Source of the DNA: Marinicella rhabdoformis
GTDB lineage: Bacteria; Pseudomonadota; Gammaproteobacteria; Xanthomonadales; Marinicellaceae
NCBI RefSeq assembly: GCF_009671245.1
Contig: NZ_VTFS01000005.1
Span: 1-64,000, forward strand
DNA: 64,000 bases
Reading direction: 5' to 3'
How positions within the stretch are numbered: position 1 is the stretch's first letter; each line of letters opens with the position of its first letter. A model generated the notes under the pieces. The model was not told the DNA's origin, made no database searches, and saw nothing but the letters and a program-made list of their open reading frames with translations. This document shows, one piece after another, positions 54,294 to 63,356 of the stretch. The translations under genes and the position numbers were made by a program.

Positions 54294-55562
54294 TTACAAC
54301 CTGATATCGACAAATGCTTCGCCACGGATTTCACGAATCCAATATTCAATCGCTTCTTGCATTTTACGTTCTTTAATGGCATTTTCAGCTTGTTGCTTTT
54401 TGAATGCTTCGGTGATGTCAGATTCTTTTTTACCCATATACTTAACAATATGCCACCCATTTTCTGTTTGGAAAGGCTTTGAAATATCTCCTTCATTTAA
54501 AGATTTGATCACATCGCCCATGCGTTGACCGTATTGATTTAACTCAAACCATCCCAGGTCTCCACCCAATGGTGCAGAATTATGATCATCAGATTCTGAT
54601 TCAGCCAGTTCAGCAAAATCTTCTCCTGCCATTAGCTTTTCATGAACGTTGTTGATGATATTCATCCCCTCTCTTTGTGTCACCACTTGATTGGTTTCAA
54701 CCATGAAATGTAATGCATTATGTAATTCAACTTTCTTAACCGTATTGCTACGCTTTTCATCCAGTTTTATGATGTGATAACCATTAGGAGAGCGAATAGG
54801 GCGTGAAATGTCTCCCACTTCCATAGACTTAATTTGATCAGTAAACAGTGGTGGTAGTTGATTGATTGGCCTCCATCCTAGACGACCACCTTCTAATGCC
54901 CTTTGTCCATCTGAAACTTGAGTGGCCAAAACCGCAAAATTTTCTCCTGCAATCAATTTTTCATACACCTCATCTGACTTTTTCTTTGAGGCTTCTGCAT
55001 CAGACACGCTACCACCTTGAGGAACAGCAATCAAAATGTGTTGCAAAGACACTTCACCCTGATCTAAAGCGTTATCAGCCAAAAACAATTTGATCTCATG
55101 GTCGCTGACCTTAACTTTTGAATTGGCATAGGCATAACGCACTCGTTCGGTCTGTAAGTCTCTTTTCATGTCGCGCCTGAAATCTGAAAAATCAAAACCA
55201 TCATTTTCAACTGCTGCAATCATTTGCTCTAAAGAAACACCATTTTGCTGAGCGATGTTGCTCAAAGCTGCATCAATTTCTTCTTCAGATATTTGGATGC
55301 CCACTTGTTCTGCACGAGCAATTTGAACCTCTTGTACAATCAAACGCTCTAAAACCTGACTTTCTAACACGTCTTTAGGAGGCAGTTGATTGCCTTGTGC
55401 TTCAATCTGTTTGGTGATTGAGTTCATCGCACGATTCAGTTCAGACCTCACTATAATGGTGTCATCAACAACAGCAACGATTTCATCTAACAGCTGCTCT
55501 TCTGCCTGTACTGAGTTAACTAATTGCATCATGCATACAGCTAAAATAATTTTCTTAAACAT
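54294..55562 (-). CDS. surA: Periplasmic chaperone / peptidyl-prolyl isomerase
   Basis: SurA escorts outer-membrane beta-barrel proteins, including LptD, across the periplasm. The 422-residue protein has a signal peptide (ending NSVQA), an N-terminal helical chaperone part (about 22-160), two parvulin domains (about 172-270 and 280-380; VSLQHILIAVPQGGS, LGWRPINQLP, LGWFELNQYG) and a C-terminal helix. Its start overlaps the lptD stop by one base, which gives coupled synthesis of chaperone and client. Confidence 0.97.
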   Translation of the reverse strand: MFKKIILAVCMMQLVNSVQAEEQLLDEIVAVVDDTIIVRSELNRAMNSITKQIEAQGNQLPPKDVLESQVLERLIVQEVQIARAEQVGIQISEEEIDAALSNIAQQNGVSLEQMIAAVENDGFDFSDFRRDMKRDLQTERVRYAYANSKVKVSDHEIKLFLADNALDQGEVSLQHILIAVPQGGSVSDAEASKKKSDEVYEKLIAGENFAVLATQVSDGQRALEGGRLGWRPINQLPPLFTDQIKSMEVGDISRPIRSPNGYHIIKLDEKRSNTVKKVELHNALHFMVETNQVVTQREGMNIINNVHEKLMAGEDFAELAESESDDHNSAPLGGDLGWFELNQYGQRMGDVIKSLNEGDISKPFQTENGWHIVKYMGKKESDITEAFKKQQAENAIKERKMQEAIEYWIREIRGEAFVDIRL

Positions 55563-57733
55563 TAAAATGCCTCTTCATATCCTAAAATTGATTGTTTCAA
55601 TAAACGCCTGGGATTTCTCCCCAAAGCGCCTAAGCCATTGAGTTGAAATTCCACATAAAAACCATTGTTACTTAAACCCGTTTCATCTACCAAATGGTGC
55701 CTGCCCATCAAACGCAAAGCCCAGCAGCAACCTTTATACTCATAGCCAAACAAGGCTTCAATGGTTTTATGGCTTTTTAATGAATAATTTACTCGGGTCA
55801 ATAACCGGTGCGAGTCTTTAATTGGAATCACCGCAGAGGTGTCAATTTGTTCTATTTTATTTTGCCTGTATCGATAAGCAAAATTAAACACATCTCCACG
55901 CGATGATTTTCGTTGTAATTTAAATAAACCCCTTTCGAAGTCTTTACTGTCTTGGTCATAATGCAAACTGACGCCTGCACTCCAATTATTATGCAGGTAC
56001 AAATTATATTCGGCAATGAATGGAGATTTCGTTAAATCTTGTGGCGTACCACTCAATTGCACCAATTGATCATCAAAATAGTTGATTTGTCCTAAAGTTA
56101 AATTCCACCGTTCTTCTCCAGAAGCTGCAAAACTTCTGTGAGTGATGGCCAGTGCTGCTTGATTCATGTCCGCTTGTCGATCTGAACCAGAAAAACGATT
56201 CGTTTGAAATAGCATGTTGGAACCAAATGTTAACAATCTGCTGTCAAAAACAGGAATGTCGTCTTGGTTCTTTTCAGGCACATAAACATAAAACAACCGT
56301 GGCTCAATGGTTTTATATGTACCAGAGTCTGCCCATTTTTCAAATGTAAGCCCACTGTCTAATGAAAAAATAGGTAGCGACCTGCTGATGCCTTCTCTGT
56401 TATCATCAAAACTGTAATGTGTTGACCTGTAAACCAGCTTTGGCTTAATACTACCCCAAGTATTCGAAAACTCGGTACTGACCCAAGGCTTCAGCTCTGT
56501 TCGCCATGCACCAACGGCATCTTCCCTATAAAAATTCACTAACTCGCTGTCGATACCATAATCAAATCCCGTGGTACTGGCAGGTTTATACCAAGAAAAA
56601 CGCACTTCAGGTAATTTTTGATAGGGTTCATTGGCTGCGGTGATGTTTTGACTCAAGACTTGATAATCGTTGAAACCAGCAAAAAATTGCCAACTATTGG
56701 CATGACCTTGAATGCTGACCTGGCTTTTTAGATATGGTGTAGATGTGAGGAATGAACTTGATGAAAAGTCTTCATAGTATTGACTGTCTGAAACGTGGTT
56801 CAAATCAGTTGAAAAGCGCCAAGCACTGTTAATTTGCGTGCGGTGTTTATATTGAAACAAACCTCGGTCATTACCCCGCTTATCATCATTTGGTAAATAA
56901 GTACCCTCTAAAACCCCAGCCGATCGTTTACCTAAGTACCTGAACTCAGTGCCTAACATCATTCCATGGTCTTGTAAGTAACGTGGTATCAACGTCAAAT
57001 CATATTGTGGGTTGATATTGAAATAATAAGGTACTGACAAGTCAACACCGGTTGTGTTTGAATAAGAAAATGCAGGCATGAGTAAACCACTTCTGCGATC
57101 ACCGTTTAATGGCAACTTAATCCATGGAATATAAAGCACTGTTTTATCTTTAATTTTTAATCTAGCTCCTTTGAATGTTCCCATGCCTTCTTCATTATCT
57201 AAATGCGCTTCTTTGGCTACTATTTCCCAACTTCGTTGATCAGGTGAACATGTTGAAAAAGTCATATTTTCAACAAACGCTAGATCACCACTCAACTCCA
57301 TCTGATCGGCCTTTCCATTCATATCTGAATCAAGCATGAAATAGCTTAAATGTTTAATTTTTGCAGATTTATTTTGATTGTCCATCTCTGCATCTTTAGC
57401 CATGATGCGCTGGCTGTCATTTTGTAACCAAACACCACCATCTGTTTTGAATCGCTGTGTTGCTTTATCAAATGAAAGTTGAGGCGTCATAAAGCGCAAT
57501 TGGTCTCGTTTGATGCAAACATTGCCTGACAACAAGAACTGCTTATCCGATATTTTTTTGGCATTTGAAGAATTGACTTCAATATTTGATGACGAACTCG
57601 GCTGTTCAAGACAGCGTGTTTGCACGTCTGACAAATTGATGTCGTTAAACTCACATTGCAGCTGTGCAGAAACCACGCCAGATAACACGGTTAGACTTAA
57701 ACAAGACAAAAAACTCAAAGCTAATTTTTTCAA
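55562..57733 (-). CDS. lptD: LPS-assembly protein LptD (outer-membrane barrel)
   Basis: LptD, with LptE, inserts LPS into the outer leaflet. It has a signal peptide, an LptA-like N-terminal beta-jellyroll (about 50-190) and a large C-terminal barrel (about 200-720) rich in aromatic strands. Two adjacent cysteines near the end (YKGCCWAL) and others near the N-terminus (QLQC, TRC) fit the disulphide pattern of the family. There is no ATG: TTG at 57745 and TTG at 57733 are in frame; GAG seven bases before 57733 and the signal peptide (KKLALSFLSCLSLTVLSG) favour the latter. Confidence 0.95.
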   Translation of the reverse strand: MKKLALSFLSCLSLTVLSGVVSAQLQCEFNDINLSDVQTRCLEQPSSSSNIEVNSSNAKKISDKQFLLSGNVCIKRDQLRFMTPQLSFDKATQRFKTDGGVWLQNDSQRIMAKDAEMDNQNKSAKIKHLSYFMLDSDMNGKADQMELSGDLAFVENMTFSTCSPDQRSWEIVAKEAHLDNEEGMGTFKGARLKIKDKTVLYIPWIKLPLNGDRRSGLLMPAFSYSNTTGVDLSVPYYFNINPQYDLTLIPRYLQDHGMMLGTEFRYLGKRSAGVLEGTYLPNDDKRGNDRGLFQYKHRTQINSAWRFSTDLNHVSDSQYYEDFSSSSFLTSTPYLKSQVSIQGHANSWQFFAGFNDYQVLSQNITAANEPYQKLPEVRFSWYKPASTTGFDYGIDSELVNFYREDAVGAWRTELKPWVSTEFSNTWGSIKPKLVYRSTHYSFDDNREGISRSLPIFSLDSGLTFEKWADSGTYKTIEPRLFYVYVPEKNQDDIPVFDSRLLTFGSNMLFQTNRFSGSDRQADMNQAALAITHRSFAASGEERWNLTLGQINYFDDQLVQLSGTPQDLTKSPFIAEYNLYLHNNWSAGVSLHYDQDSKDFERGLFKLQRKSSRGDVFNFAYRYRQNKIEQIDTSAVIPIKDSHRLLTRVNYSLKSHKTIEALFGYEYKGCCWALRLMGRHHLVDETGLSNNGFYVEFQLNGLGALGRNPRRLLKQSILGYEEAF

Positions 57734-57880
57734 GGGGCAACTCAATTGTAAATTTTTATGATATCTATTTTACATTCCAAGCGCGCTATTCTAATATGGT
57801 TGAGGTTAAAAGTCTGTAGCTGAACCACATTCAATCCCTCAGCAACAGTTTGTTATATCAATAAAAGAGGTACATATATC

Positions 57881-58216
57881 ATGGCAGGAAAATTTGTTGT
57901 TTCACATGGAAAAGATGGAAAAGATTATTTTGTATTGAAAGCAGGTAATGGAGAAGTCATTCTACAATCTCAAGGCTATAGCTCTGCTAATGGCTGCGAG
58001 AATGGTATTGAGTCTGTAAAAAGCAATGCTGACGATGAAAGTAAGTTTGAATGTAGAGAAGCCAAAGATGGCCGTGTTTACTTTGTACTGAAGGCAGCAA
58101 ACGGTCAAGAAATTGGCCGTTCTCAAATGTATAAATCTGAAAGTGGCTGTAAAAATGGTATGGCATCAGTTGCTAAAAATGCTGCTGACGCAACCGTGGT
58201 TGATGAAAGAAGCTGA
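57881..58216 (+). CDS. YegP family protein (two DUF1508 repeats)
   Basis: A 111-residue cytoplasmic protein built of two copies of the DUF1508 unit: FVVSHGKDGKDYFVLKAGNG, then ILQSQGYSSANGCENGIESV, and again RVYFVLKAANGQEIGRSQMY and SGCKNGMASVAKNA. The family is common in proteobacteria but has no known function. AAGAGG lies ten bases before the ATG. It is divergent from lptD and ends in its own terminator. Confidence 0.92.
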   Translation: MAGKFVVSHGKDGKDYFVLKAGNGEVILQSQGYSSANGCENGIESVKSNADDESKFECREAKDGRVYFVLKAANGQEIGRSQMYKSESGCKNGMASVAKNAADATVVDERS

Positions 58217-58235
58217 TAAAGGCTTTGCAAATTTT

Positions 58236-58265
58236 AAAGGGCACGTTTATCGTGTCCTTTTTTTT
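58236..58265 (+). terminator. Rho-independent terminator after the YegP gene
   Basis: The stem AAAGGGCACG / CGTGTCCTTT (one G-T pair) closes a five-base loop and runs into eight T. It ends only about 11 bases before the next gene's ATG at 58277. Confidence 0.82.
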
Positions 58266-58276
58266 GCCTGATTATT

Positions 58277-59014
58277 ATGACTTGGTACCAAGATGAATCC
58301 CTATGGGAAGTGTTTTATGATTGCATGTTTGATCAAGCCAGCTTTGATTTAGCCAAACAACAATGCCCACAAATTTTGGAAATGGTTGGGCATCCAGTTA
58401 AAAATGCACTGGATCTGGCTTGTGGTCCTGGGCGACATTTATTGGGTTTTGCTCAATATGGTATCGCCGTAACAGGTGTTGATTTAAGCGGCTACTTGCT
58501 TAGCCATGCAGCCAATCATTTAGACCAACAACAAACAGAAGGTACACTGGTACACTGCGACATGTTGGCCTATGAACCCAAGCAAAAGTTTGATTTGATT
58601 ACCAATTTATTCACCTCTTTTGGGTATTATGACGGTGCAGAAGACAATCAAACACTGTTAAACAAAGCCTATCAATGGCTGAACAAAGGCGGCTCTCTGG
58701 TGATAGATACTTTTGGTAAAGAGCAGGTCGCACACATGATGGAACCCGTCCATTTAACCGAATATGACAATGGTGACTTAAGGATTGAGCGGCCCATGTT
58801 GATTGATGACATGAGTGTCTTTGCCAATGAATGGATTTTGGTCAGGGGTAATGAAGCTTTCAGGCGGGAGTACCAACACTTTGTTTACAGCGCTGTCGAA
58901 ATGAAAGCCATGCTGGCCAATGCTGGATTTGAAGACATCCGCATATATGGTTCTTTTGAAGGAGATGAATACGATTTGAACGCTGAACGATTGATTGCTG
59001 TTGCTCAAAAATAA
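58277..59014 (+). CDS. Class I SAM-dependent methyltransferase
   Basis: A 245-residue soluble methyltransferase. The SAM site is ALDLACGPGRHLLGFA (motif I), followed by GIAVTGVDLSGYLL and FDLITNLFTSFGYY. The C-terminal part has LANAGFEDIRIYGSF. The substrate is unknown. No ribosome site precedes the ATG and the upstream gene's terminator ends within 12 bases, so it is unclear how it is expressed. It ends in a bidirectional terminator. Confidence 0.88.
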   Translation: MTWYQDESLWEVFYDCMFDQASFDLAKQQCPQILEMVGHPVKNALDLACGPGRHLLGFAQYGIAVTGVDLSGYLLSHAANHLDQQQTEGTLVHCDMLAYEPKQKFDLITNLFTSFGYYDGAEDNQTLLNKAYQWLNKGGSLVIDTFGKEQVAHMMEPVHLTEYDNGDLRIERPMLIDDMSVFANEWILVRGNEAFRREYQHFVYSAVEMKAMLANAGFEDIRIYGSFEGDEYDLNAERLIAVAQK

Positions 59015-59025
59015 ACGGTGACACT

Positions 59026-59053
59026 AAAAAGGCTGCTCTGTGGCAGCCTTTTT
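59026..59053. terminator. Bidirectional terminator
   Basis: GGCTGC and GCAGCC pair around a six-base loop, extended by AAAAA and TTTTT. It lies between the convergent methyltransferase and MscS genes and would serve both. Confidence 0.87.
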
Positions 59054-59086
59054 AATACAAAGAGACCTCTGTATATATACCGTAAA

Positions 59087-59965
59087 TCAGTCTTTATTGA
59101 CTTGGTGCAAATGAACATCCGATTGTGGGTAAGGAAAACTACAACCGCCCGCTTCTAAGTTGGCTTTCATTTGTTCAAGCAAATCACTATAAACAGTCCA
59201 ATAATCATCCACCGTAGTCCAAGGCCTTACAGCAAAATCCACACTCGATGCACCCAACTCAACCAAAGCAACTTTTGGAGCAGGCTCTTTCATTACCAAA
59301 GGATGTGCATTAACCGTTTCTTCCATGATTCTTTTAGCCACTTTCAAATCATCATCATAGCTGACACCAAAAACCAAATCTACTCGGCGCGTACCTTGAG
59401 AAGTGTAGTTAGTGATCACATCCGATGTAACCTGACCATTAGGAATGATTACTTCTTTGTTGTCAGTGGTTAATAAAATGGTGCTAAAAATCCTTAAATC
59501 TTTGACCTTGCCTGATACACCGGCAACCTCTACAAAATGGCCAATTTTAAAGGGCCTGAACATCACCAACATCACACCAGAGGCAAAATTTGACAACGAA
59601 TCTTTTAATGCCAAGCCAATGGCCAGACCCGCAGCACCAAAAACAGCCAGCATAGAAGTGGTTTGGATACCCAGCTGAGCCAAGGACATAATCACCACAA
59701 CAACCAACAAAGTATAATAGACAATGTTACTGATGAAATTAACCAAAATCACTTGCTGACCTGATTTTTCCAATGAGCGCCTGATAAGGTTGGAAACCAT
59801 TTGAGTGACTCTGCGACCCACCCAAAACAGGAGCAACGCCAAAAGCACATTGGTGGCAATGTCTATCAACAAAGAAGGGTCACTGATATAGCCCTCTAGC
59901 TGTGTTTTAAGTTGTTCAATCAAAGAAGGATCTTGAGCGTTCTGAGATTCTTGTGTATCTTGCAT
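59087..59965 (-). CDS. mscS: Small-conductance mechanosensitive channel (MscS family)
   Basis: A 292-residue channel that opens under membrane tension to release solutes after osmotic downshock. Three membrane segments lie in residues about 35-130; the pore helix is FGAAGLAIGLALKDSLSNFA, with the usual alternating Gly and Ala. The MscS beta-domain follows (FRPFKIGHFVEVAGVSGKV, IPNGQVTSDVITNY). Length matches E. coli MscS. It is the last gene of the minus-strand run from aspS, 45 bases after the methyltransferase gene. Confidence 0.95.
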   Translation of the reverse strand: MQDTQESQNAQDPSLIEQLKTQLEGYISDPSLLIDIATNVLLALLLFWVGRRVTQMVSNLIRRSLEKSGQQVILVNFISNIVYYTLLVVVVIMSLAQLGIQTTSMLAVFGAAGLAIGLALKDSLSNFASGVMLVMFRPFKIGHFVEVAGVSGKVKDLRIFSTILLTTDNKEVIIPNGQVTSDVITNYTSQGTRRVDLVFGVSYDDDLKVAKRIMEETVNAHPLVMKEPAPKVALVELGASSVDFAVRPWTTVDDYWTVYSDLLEQMKANLEAGGCSFPYPQSDVHLHQVNKD

Positions 59966-60010
59966 TTTTTCTCCTTATGTCTTTGTTAAGTAAAATAAAG
60001 CAGCTGAGTT

Positions 60011-60763
60011 TTATTTATAACCCACTGCCATCACCCGCTTTTTGAATCGGTGTTGTTCATAGGCACCTTCTGGCGCCTCTATGACCGAAACATTTTTGAA
60101 ACCAACTGCTTCCATTATCCATACCAACGCCTCGATACTGGGCGCCAAGCAAATGCCCGTCGTACTCATTTCCGGCCCATCCAGTTCATAGGTTTCATCA
60201 ATCACGGCAAATGAACCCATCATCGGTTTCACGAATTGGTAATTGCCCCAGTCTAATTGGCCCGACAAATTGGGGGCCACTTGGGTTTCAATAAAGCACA
60301 CGTCTTTGGTCAACGAATAGGCCGTTCTGATCGCACCTACTGGATTTTCTAAGTGGTAAATCAACCCCAACATCATGACAATATCAAAACGACCATATTT
60401 TTCTGGCATCACATCATGAACATCAACACGTTTGGCATGAAATCTATCATTCAACTGCATACCTTGGGCTATCAAATTGGCATCATCGACATGGTCTTGA
60501 CGCGCTTCTAAACCTGTCACATTCACACCTTTAGCTGCCAAATGACAAGCGAAGTAGCCTTCATGACAAGCCAAATCAACAGCTGTTGAATCACCCCATT
60601 TGCCATCATATCTTTCATTTAATACACTGTCCAACATCGCCAAACGCGTACTGTGAACCGCCATGGCATCATCTGCCATGTAACTTTCAGTGATTTCTCC
60701 CGAAGGCAGGTGAAAGTGGTAGAACCATTTTTTTTCTAAAATTTTGTTAATCAAGTCACTCAT
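60011..60763 (-). CDS. SAM-dependent methyltransferase, CmoB-like
   Basis: A 250-residue methyltransferase. SAM motifs are AVDLACHEGYFACHLAAKG, then VTGLEARQDHVDDA, and FDIVMMLGLIYHLENPVGAI. The GLIYHLENP stretch resembles the CmoB family (tRNA wobble uridine modification), but the CmoB N-terminal half is missing, so it may be a different enzyme with the same core. The frame opens at 60790; ATG at 60763 overlaps the hydrolase stop by ATGA. Confidence 0.85.
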   Translation of the reverse strand: MSDLINKILEKKWFYHFHLPSGEITESYMADDAMAVHSTRLAMLDSVLNERYDGKWGDSTAVDLACHEGYFACHLAAKGVNVTGLEARQDHVDDANLIAQGMQLNDRFHAKRVDVHDVMPEKYGRFDIVMMLGLIYHLENPVGAIRTAYSLTKDVCFIETQVAPNLSGQLDWGNYQFVKPMMGSFAVIDETYELDGPEMSTTGICLAPSIEALVWIMEAVGFKNVSVIEAPEGAYEQHRFKKRVMAVGYK

Positions 60764-61386
60764 GTGTTTCCCTTGCTTAAAAATTGCCATGTTAAATCCA
60801 TGGCTTGTTTGTTTCTTAATATACCTAAATGATTGGTGTTAATCACATGGTGTGAAGCCAGCCAATCTGCCCGTGTTTCTGAAACCGCTACCGTACCATC
60901 TGAAGGCTCATCAAAATGACACACCAACCGACCAATGCCTATAGGCCAATTGCCCATGATCATTTGACAACTTCGGCTTGTTTTTACACTGTCAACACCG
61001 TGAGTCAATGGCTCTACAGCCCAATGTAACAAACGTTTTTGCCATGAAGACTTGGCCATTTTTTTAGCTACTTGGGAACCATTTATCGGCGATGCCAACA
61101 AAGCAATTTTGCCCTTTTTACGTATTTTATCAGCTGTTCTGACAGATAAAATACCGCCCATTGAATGACCAAGTAAATGTACAACTTCTTGTGGTCTTGA
61201 ATTAACAAAAGCAGCCAATTGATCGCTGCTTTTGTTAATCTTTTGCTTGGTGGTTTTGTAACCAAAGCGGTAAACATGGTAGCCTTTTGCCATGAAATAC
61301 CGTTTAAAAGCAAAGAATGTCCAAGGTTTCATCCACAAGCCGTGGACCAAAACAATGGCTTCGCCATTATCACTCATTGGCGTCAC
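60760..61386 (-). CDS. Alpha/beta hydrolase (lipase/esterase-like)
   Basis: A 208-residue hydrolase. The oxyanion segment is [13 protein letters not shown] and the nucleophile Ser is in [16 protein letters not shown] His near the end ([10 protein letters not shown]) and an Asp in [11 protein letters not shown] are possible triad members. There is no signal peptide. Its start overlaps the aspS stop by ATGA (61383-61386), so it is translated with aspS. The substrate is unknown. Confidence 0.88.
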   Translation of the reverse strand: MTPMSDNGEAIVLVHGLWMKPWTFFAFKRYFMAKGYHVYRFGYKTTKQKINKSSDQLAAFVNSRPQEVVHLLGHSMGGILSVRTADKIRKKGKIALLASPINGSQVAKKMAKSSWQKRLLHWAVEPLTHGVDSVKTSRSCQMIMGNWPIGIGRLVCHFDEPSDGTVAVSETRADWLASHHVINTNHLGILRNKQAMDLTWQFLSKGNT

Positions 61387-63152
61387 TCATCCGTTTCTTT
61401 TTCAATCACCTGAACATGTACTTCTGCCAATTGATCGGCCTCAATTTCAGATGGTGCGCTGGTCAAAGGACAAGAGCCACTTGAAGTTTTGGGGAAGGCA
61501 ATGACTTCACGTATCGATTCCTGACCACACATCAACGCGGCCATGCGATCAATACCAAAAGCAATACCTCCATGCGGCGGGCAACCATATTGCAGCGCTT
61601 CTAACAAGAAACCAAATTTATCTTCTGCTTTTTGTGCATCAATACCAAGCAATTCCAAAACAGCAGACTGCATCGCTTGATCATGGATACGAATGGAACC
61701 ACCGCCCAGTTCAACACCATTTAATACCATGTCATAACCCTTAGAAATGGCCTCACCTGGGTTGTCTTGCAATTCAGCAACAGAGCCAACTGGCGCTGTG
61801 AATGGGTGATGCAATGCATCCCAACGTTTTTCATCTTCATTGTATTCAAACATCGGGAAGTCGATGACCCACATAGGACGCCATGTATCTTCGACAAGGC
61901 CTAAATCTTCACCCACTTTCAGTCGCAAGGCGCCCATAAATTGAGACACATCACTGTATTTACCGGCACCGAAGAACAACAAATCACCATCTTTTGCTTC
62001 ATTTGAATCCAAGATACCATTCAAAGCATCATCAGACAAAAATTTCACAATAGGAGACTGTAAGCCTTCACGACCCGAGGCTTTGTCATTGACTTTAATC
62101 CAAGCCAATCCACGTGCGCCAAAACGGCGTGCATACGGTTCATAATCATCAATTTGCTTTCGCGTCATTGAAGCACCATTCGGTACTTTCAATACAGCCA
62201 CACGGCCTTGAGGATCTTTTGCTGGTGCTGCGAACACTTTAAACTCAGAGTCTTTCACATGTTCTGCAATGTCCACCAATTCTAATGGATTGCGCAAATC
62301 AGGCTTATCAGAACCGTATCGACGCATCGCTTCAGCGAATGTCATTCGAGGGAAGGCCGGGAAATCAACATCCATGACTTCTTTGAATGTCTTTCTAACC
62401 AAATCTTCTGCCATCGTCAAAACATCTTCTTGTTCAACAAAAGCCATTTCTATATCTAACTGAGTAAATTCAGGTTGTCTGTCAGCACGCAAATCTTCAT
62501 CACGGAAACAGCGGGCAATCTGATAATAGCGGTCCATGCCAGACATCATCAACAATTGTTTAAATAATTGAGGTGATTGTGGCATGGCATAAAAACCACC
62601 GTGTTGCATTCTCGATGGCACCAAGAAATCCCTCGCGCCTTCTGGTGTCGCTTTGGTCAATATCGGTGTTTCTATATCCAGAAAATCTTGTTGAGACAAA
62701 TTATGACGCAAAGCATGTGTCAGTTTAGAACGCAAACGCATGTTGTGTTGCATTTGGTCACGACGCAAATCCAAATAACGGTATTGTAACCTTATGTTTT
62801 CACCTGCCGATTCATCTAACATGAATGGTAAGGGCTTTGAAGGGTTGAGAATTTCATATTGATCAACCACCAACTCCACTTTGCCGGTATTCAAATTGTC
62901 ATTGGTTTGACCTGCTGGGCGATTGCGAACAGTACCCGTTACGCGCAAACAATACTCATAACGAGCAGAATCTGCAATTTTAAACGCCGCCTCATTGTCA
63001 GGCTCCACCACCACTTGTAACAAGCCTTTGTGGTCTCTCAAATCGATAAATATCACACCGCCGTGGTCTCGGCGATTGGCGACCCAACCACAAACTTCCA
63101 CTTGTTGATCTAGGTATTGTTCCGTTACTTGGCCGCAAAATTCGCTACGCAT
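61383..63152 (-). CDS. aspS: Aspartyl-tRNA synthetase
   Basis: AspRS charges tRNA-Asp. The 589-residue length is that of the bacterial type. It has the N-terminal OB-fold ([20 protein letters not shown]), class II motif 2 ([20 protein letters not shown]), a bacterial insertion (about 285-415) and motif 3 ([13 protein letters not shown]). A C-terminal [17 protein letters not shown] end is intact. It heads a run with a hydrolase, a methyltransferase and mscS. Confidence 0.98.
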   Translation of the reverse strand: MRSEFCGQVTEQYLDQQVEVCGWVANRRDHGGVIFIDLRDHKGLLQVVVEPDNEAAFKIADSARYEYCLRVTGTVRNRPAGQTNDNLNTGKVELVVDQYEILNPSKPLPFMLDESAGENIRLQYRYLDLRRDQMQHNMRLRSKLTHALRHNLSQQDFLDIETPILTKATPEGARDFLVPSRMQHGGFYAMPQSPQLFKQLLMMSGMDRYYQIARCFRDEDLRADRQPEFTQLDIEMAFVEQEDVLTMAEDLVRKTFKEVMDVDFPAFPRMTFAEAMRRYGSDKPDLRNPLELVDIAEHVKDSEFKVFAAPAKDPQGRVAVLKVPNGASMTRKQIDDYEPYARRFGARGLAWIKVNDKASGREGLQSPIVKFLSDDALNGILDSNEAKDGDLLFFGAGKYSDVSQFMGALRLKVGEDLGLVEDTWRPMWVIDFPMFEYNEDEKRWDALHHPFTAPVGSVAELQDNPGEAISKGYDMVLNGVELGGGSIRIHDQAMQSAVLELLGIDAQKAEDKFGFLLEALQYGCPPHGGIAFGIDRMAALMCGQESIREVIAFPKTSSGSCPLTSAPSEIEADQLAEVHVQVIEKETDE

Positions 63153-63356
63153 TGTATTATCTCAGTTCGCTGTGTTAAAAAAAGCCCTCAATTTTACCTG
63201 AATCAACACAATTGAAAACAGCTAATCCATACCAAAAGCGCATTTATAGCCAAATAAATGGAGATGTACGTCACATTTCACTGTTTTAGTGGTTAAGCAG
63301 GGGTTCAATCCTATAAAATAAAATATCAGGCAGTATCAATTTATTTGGGGAAAACC

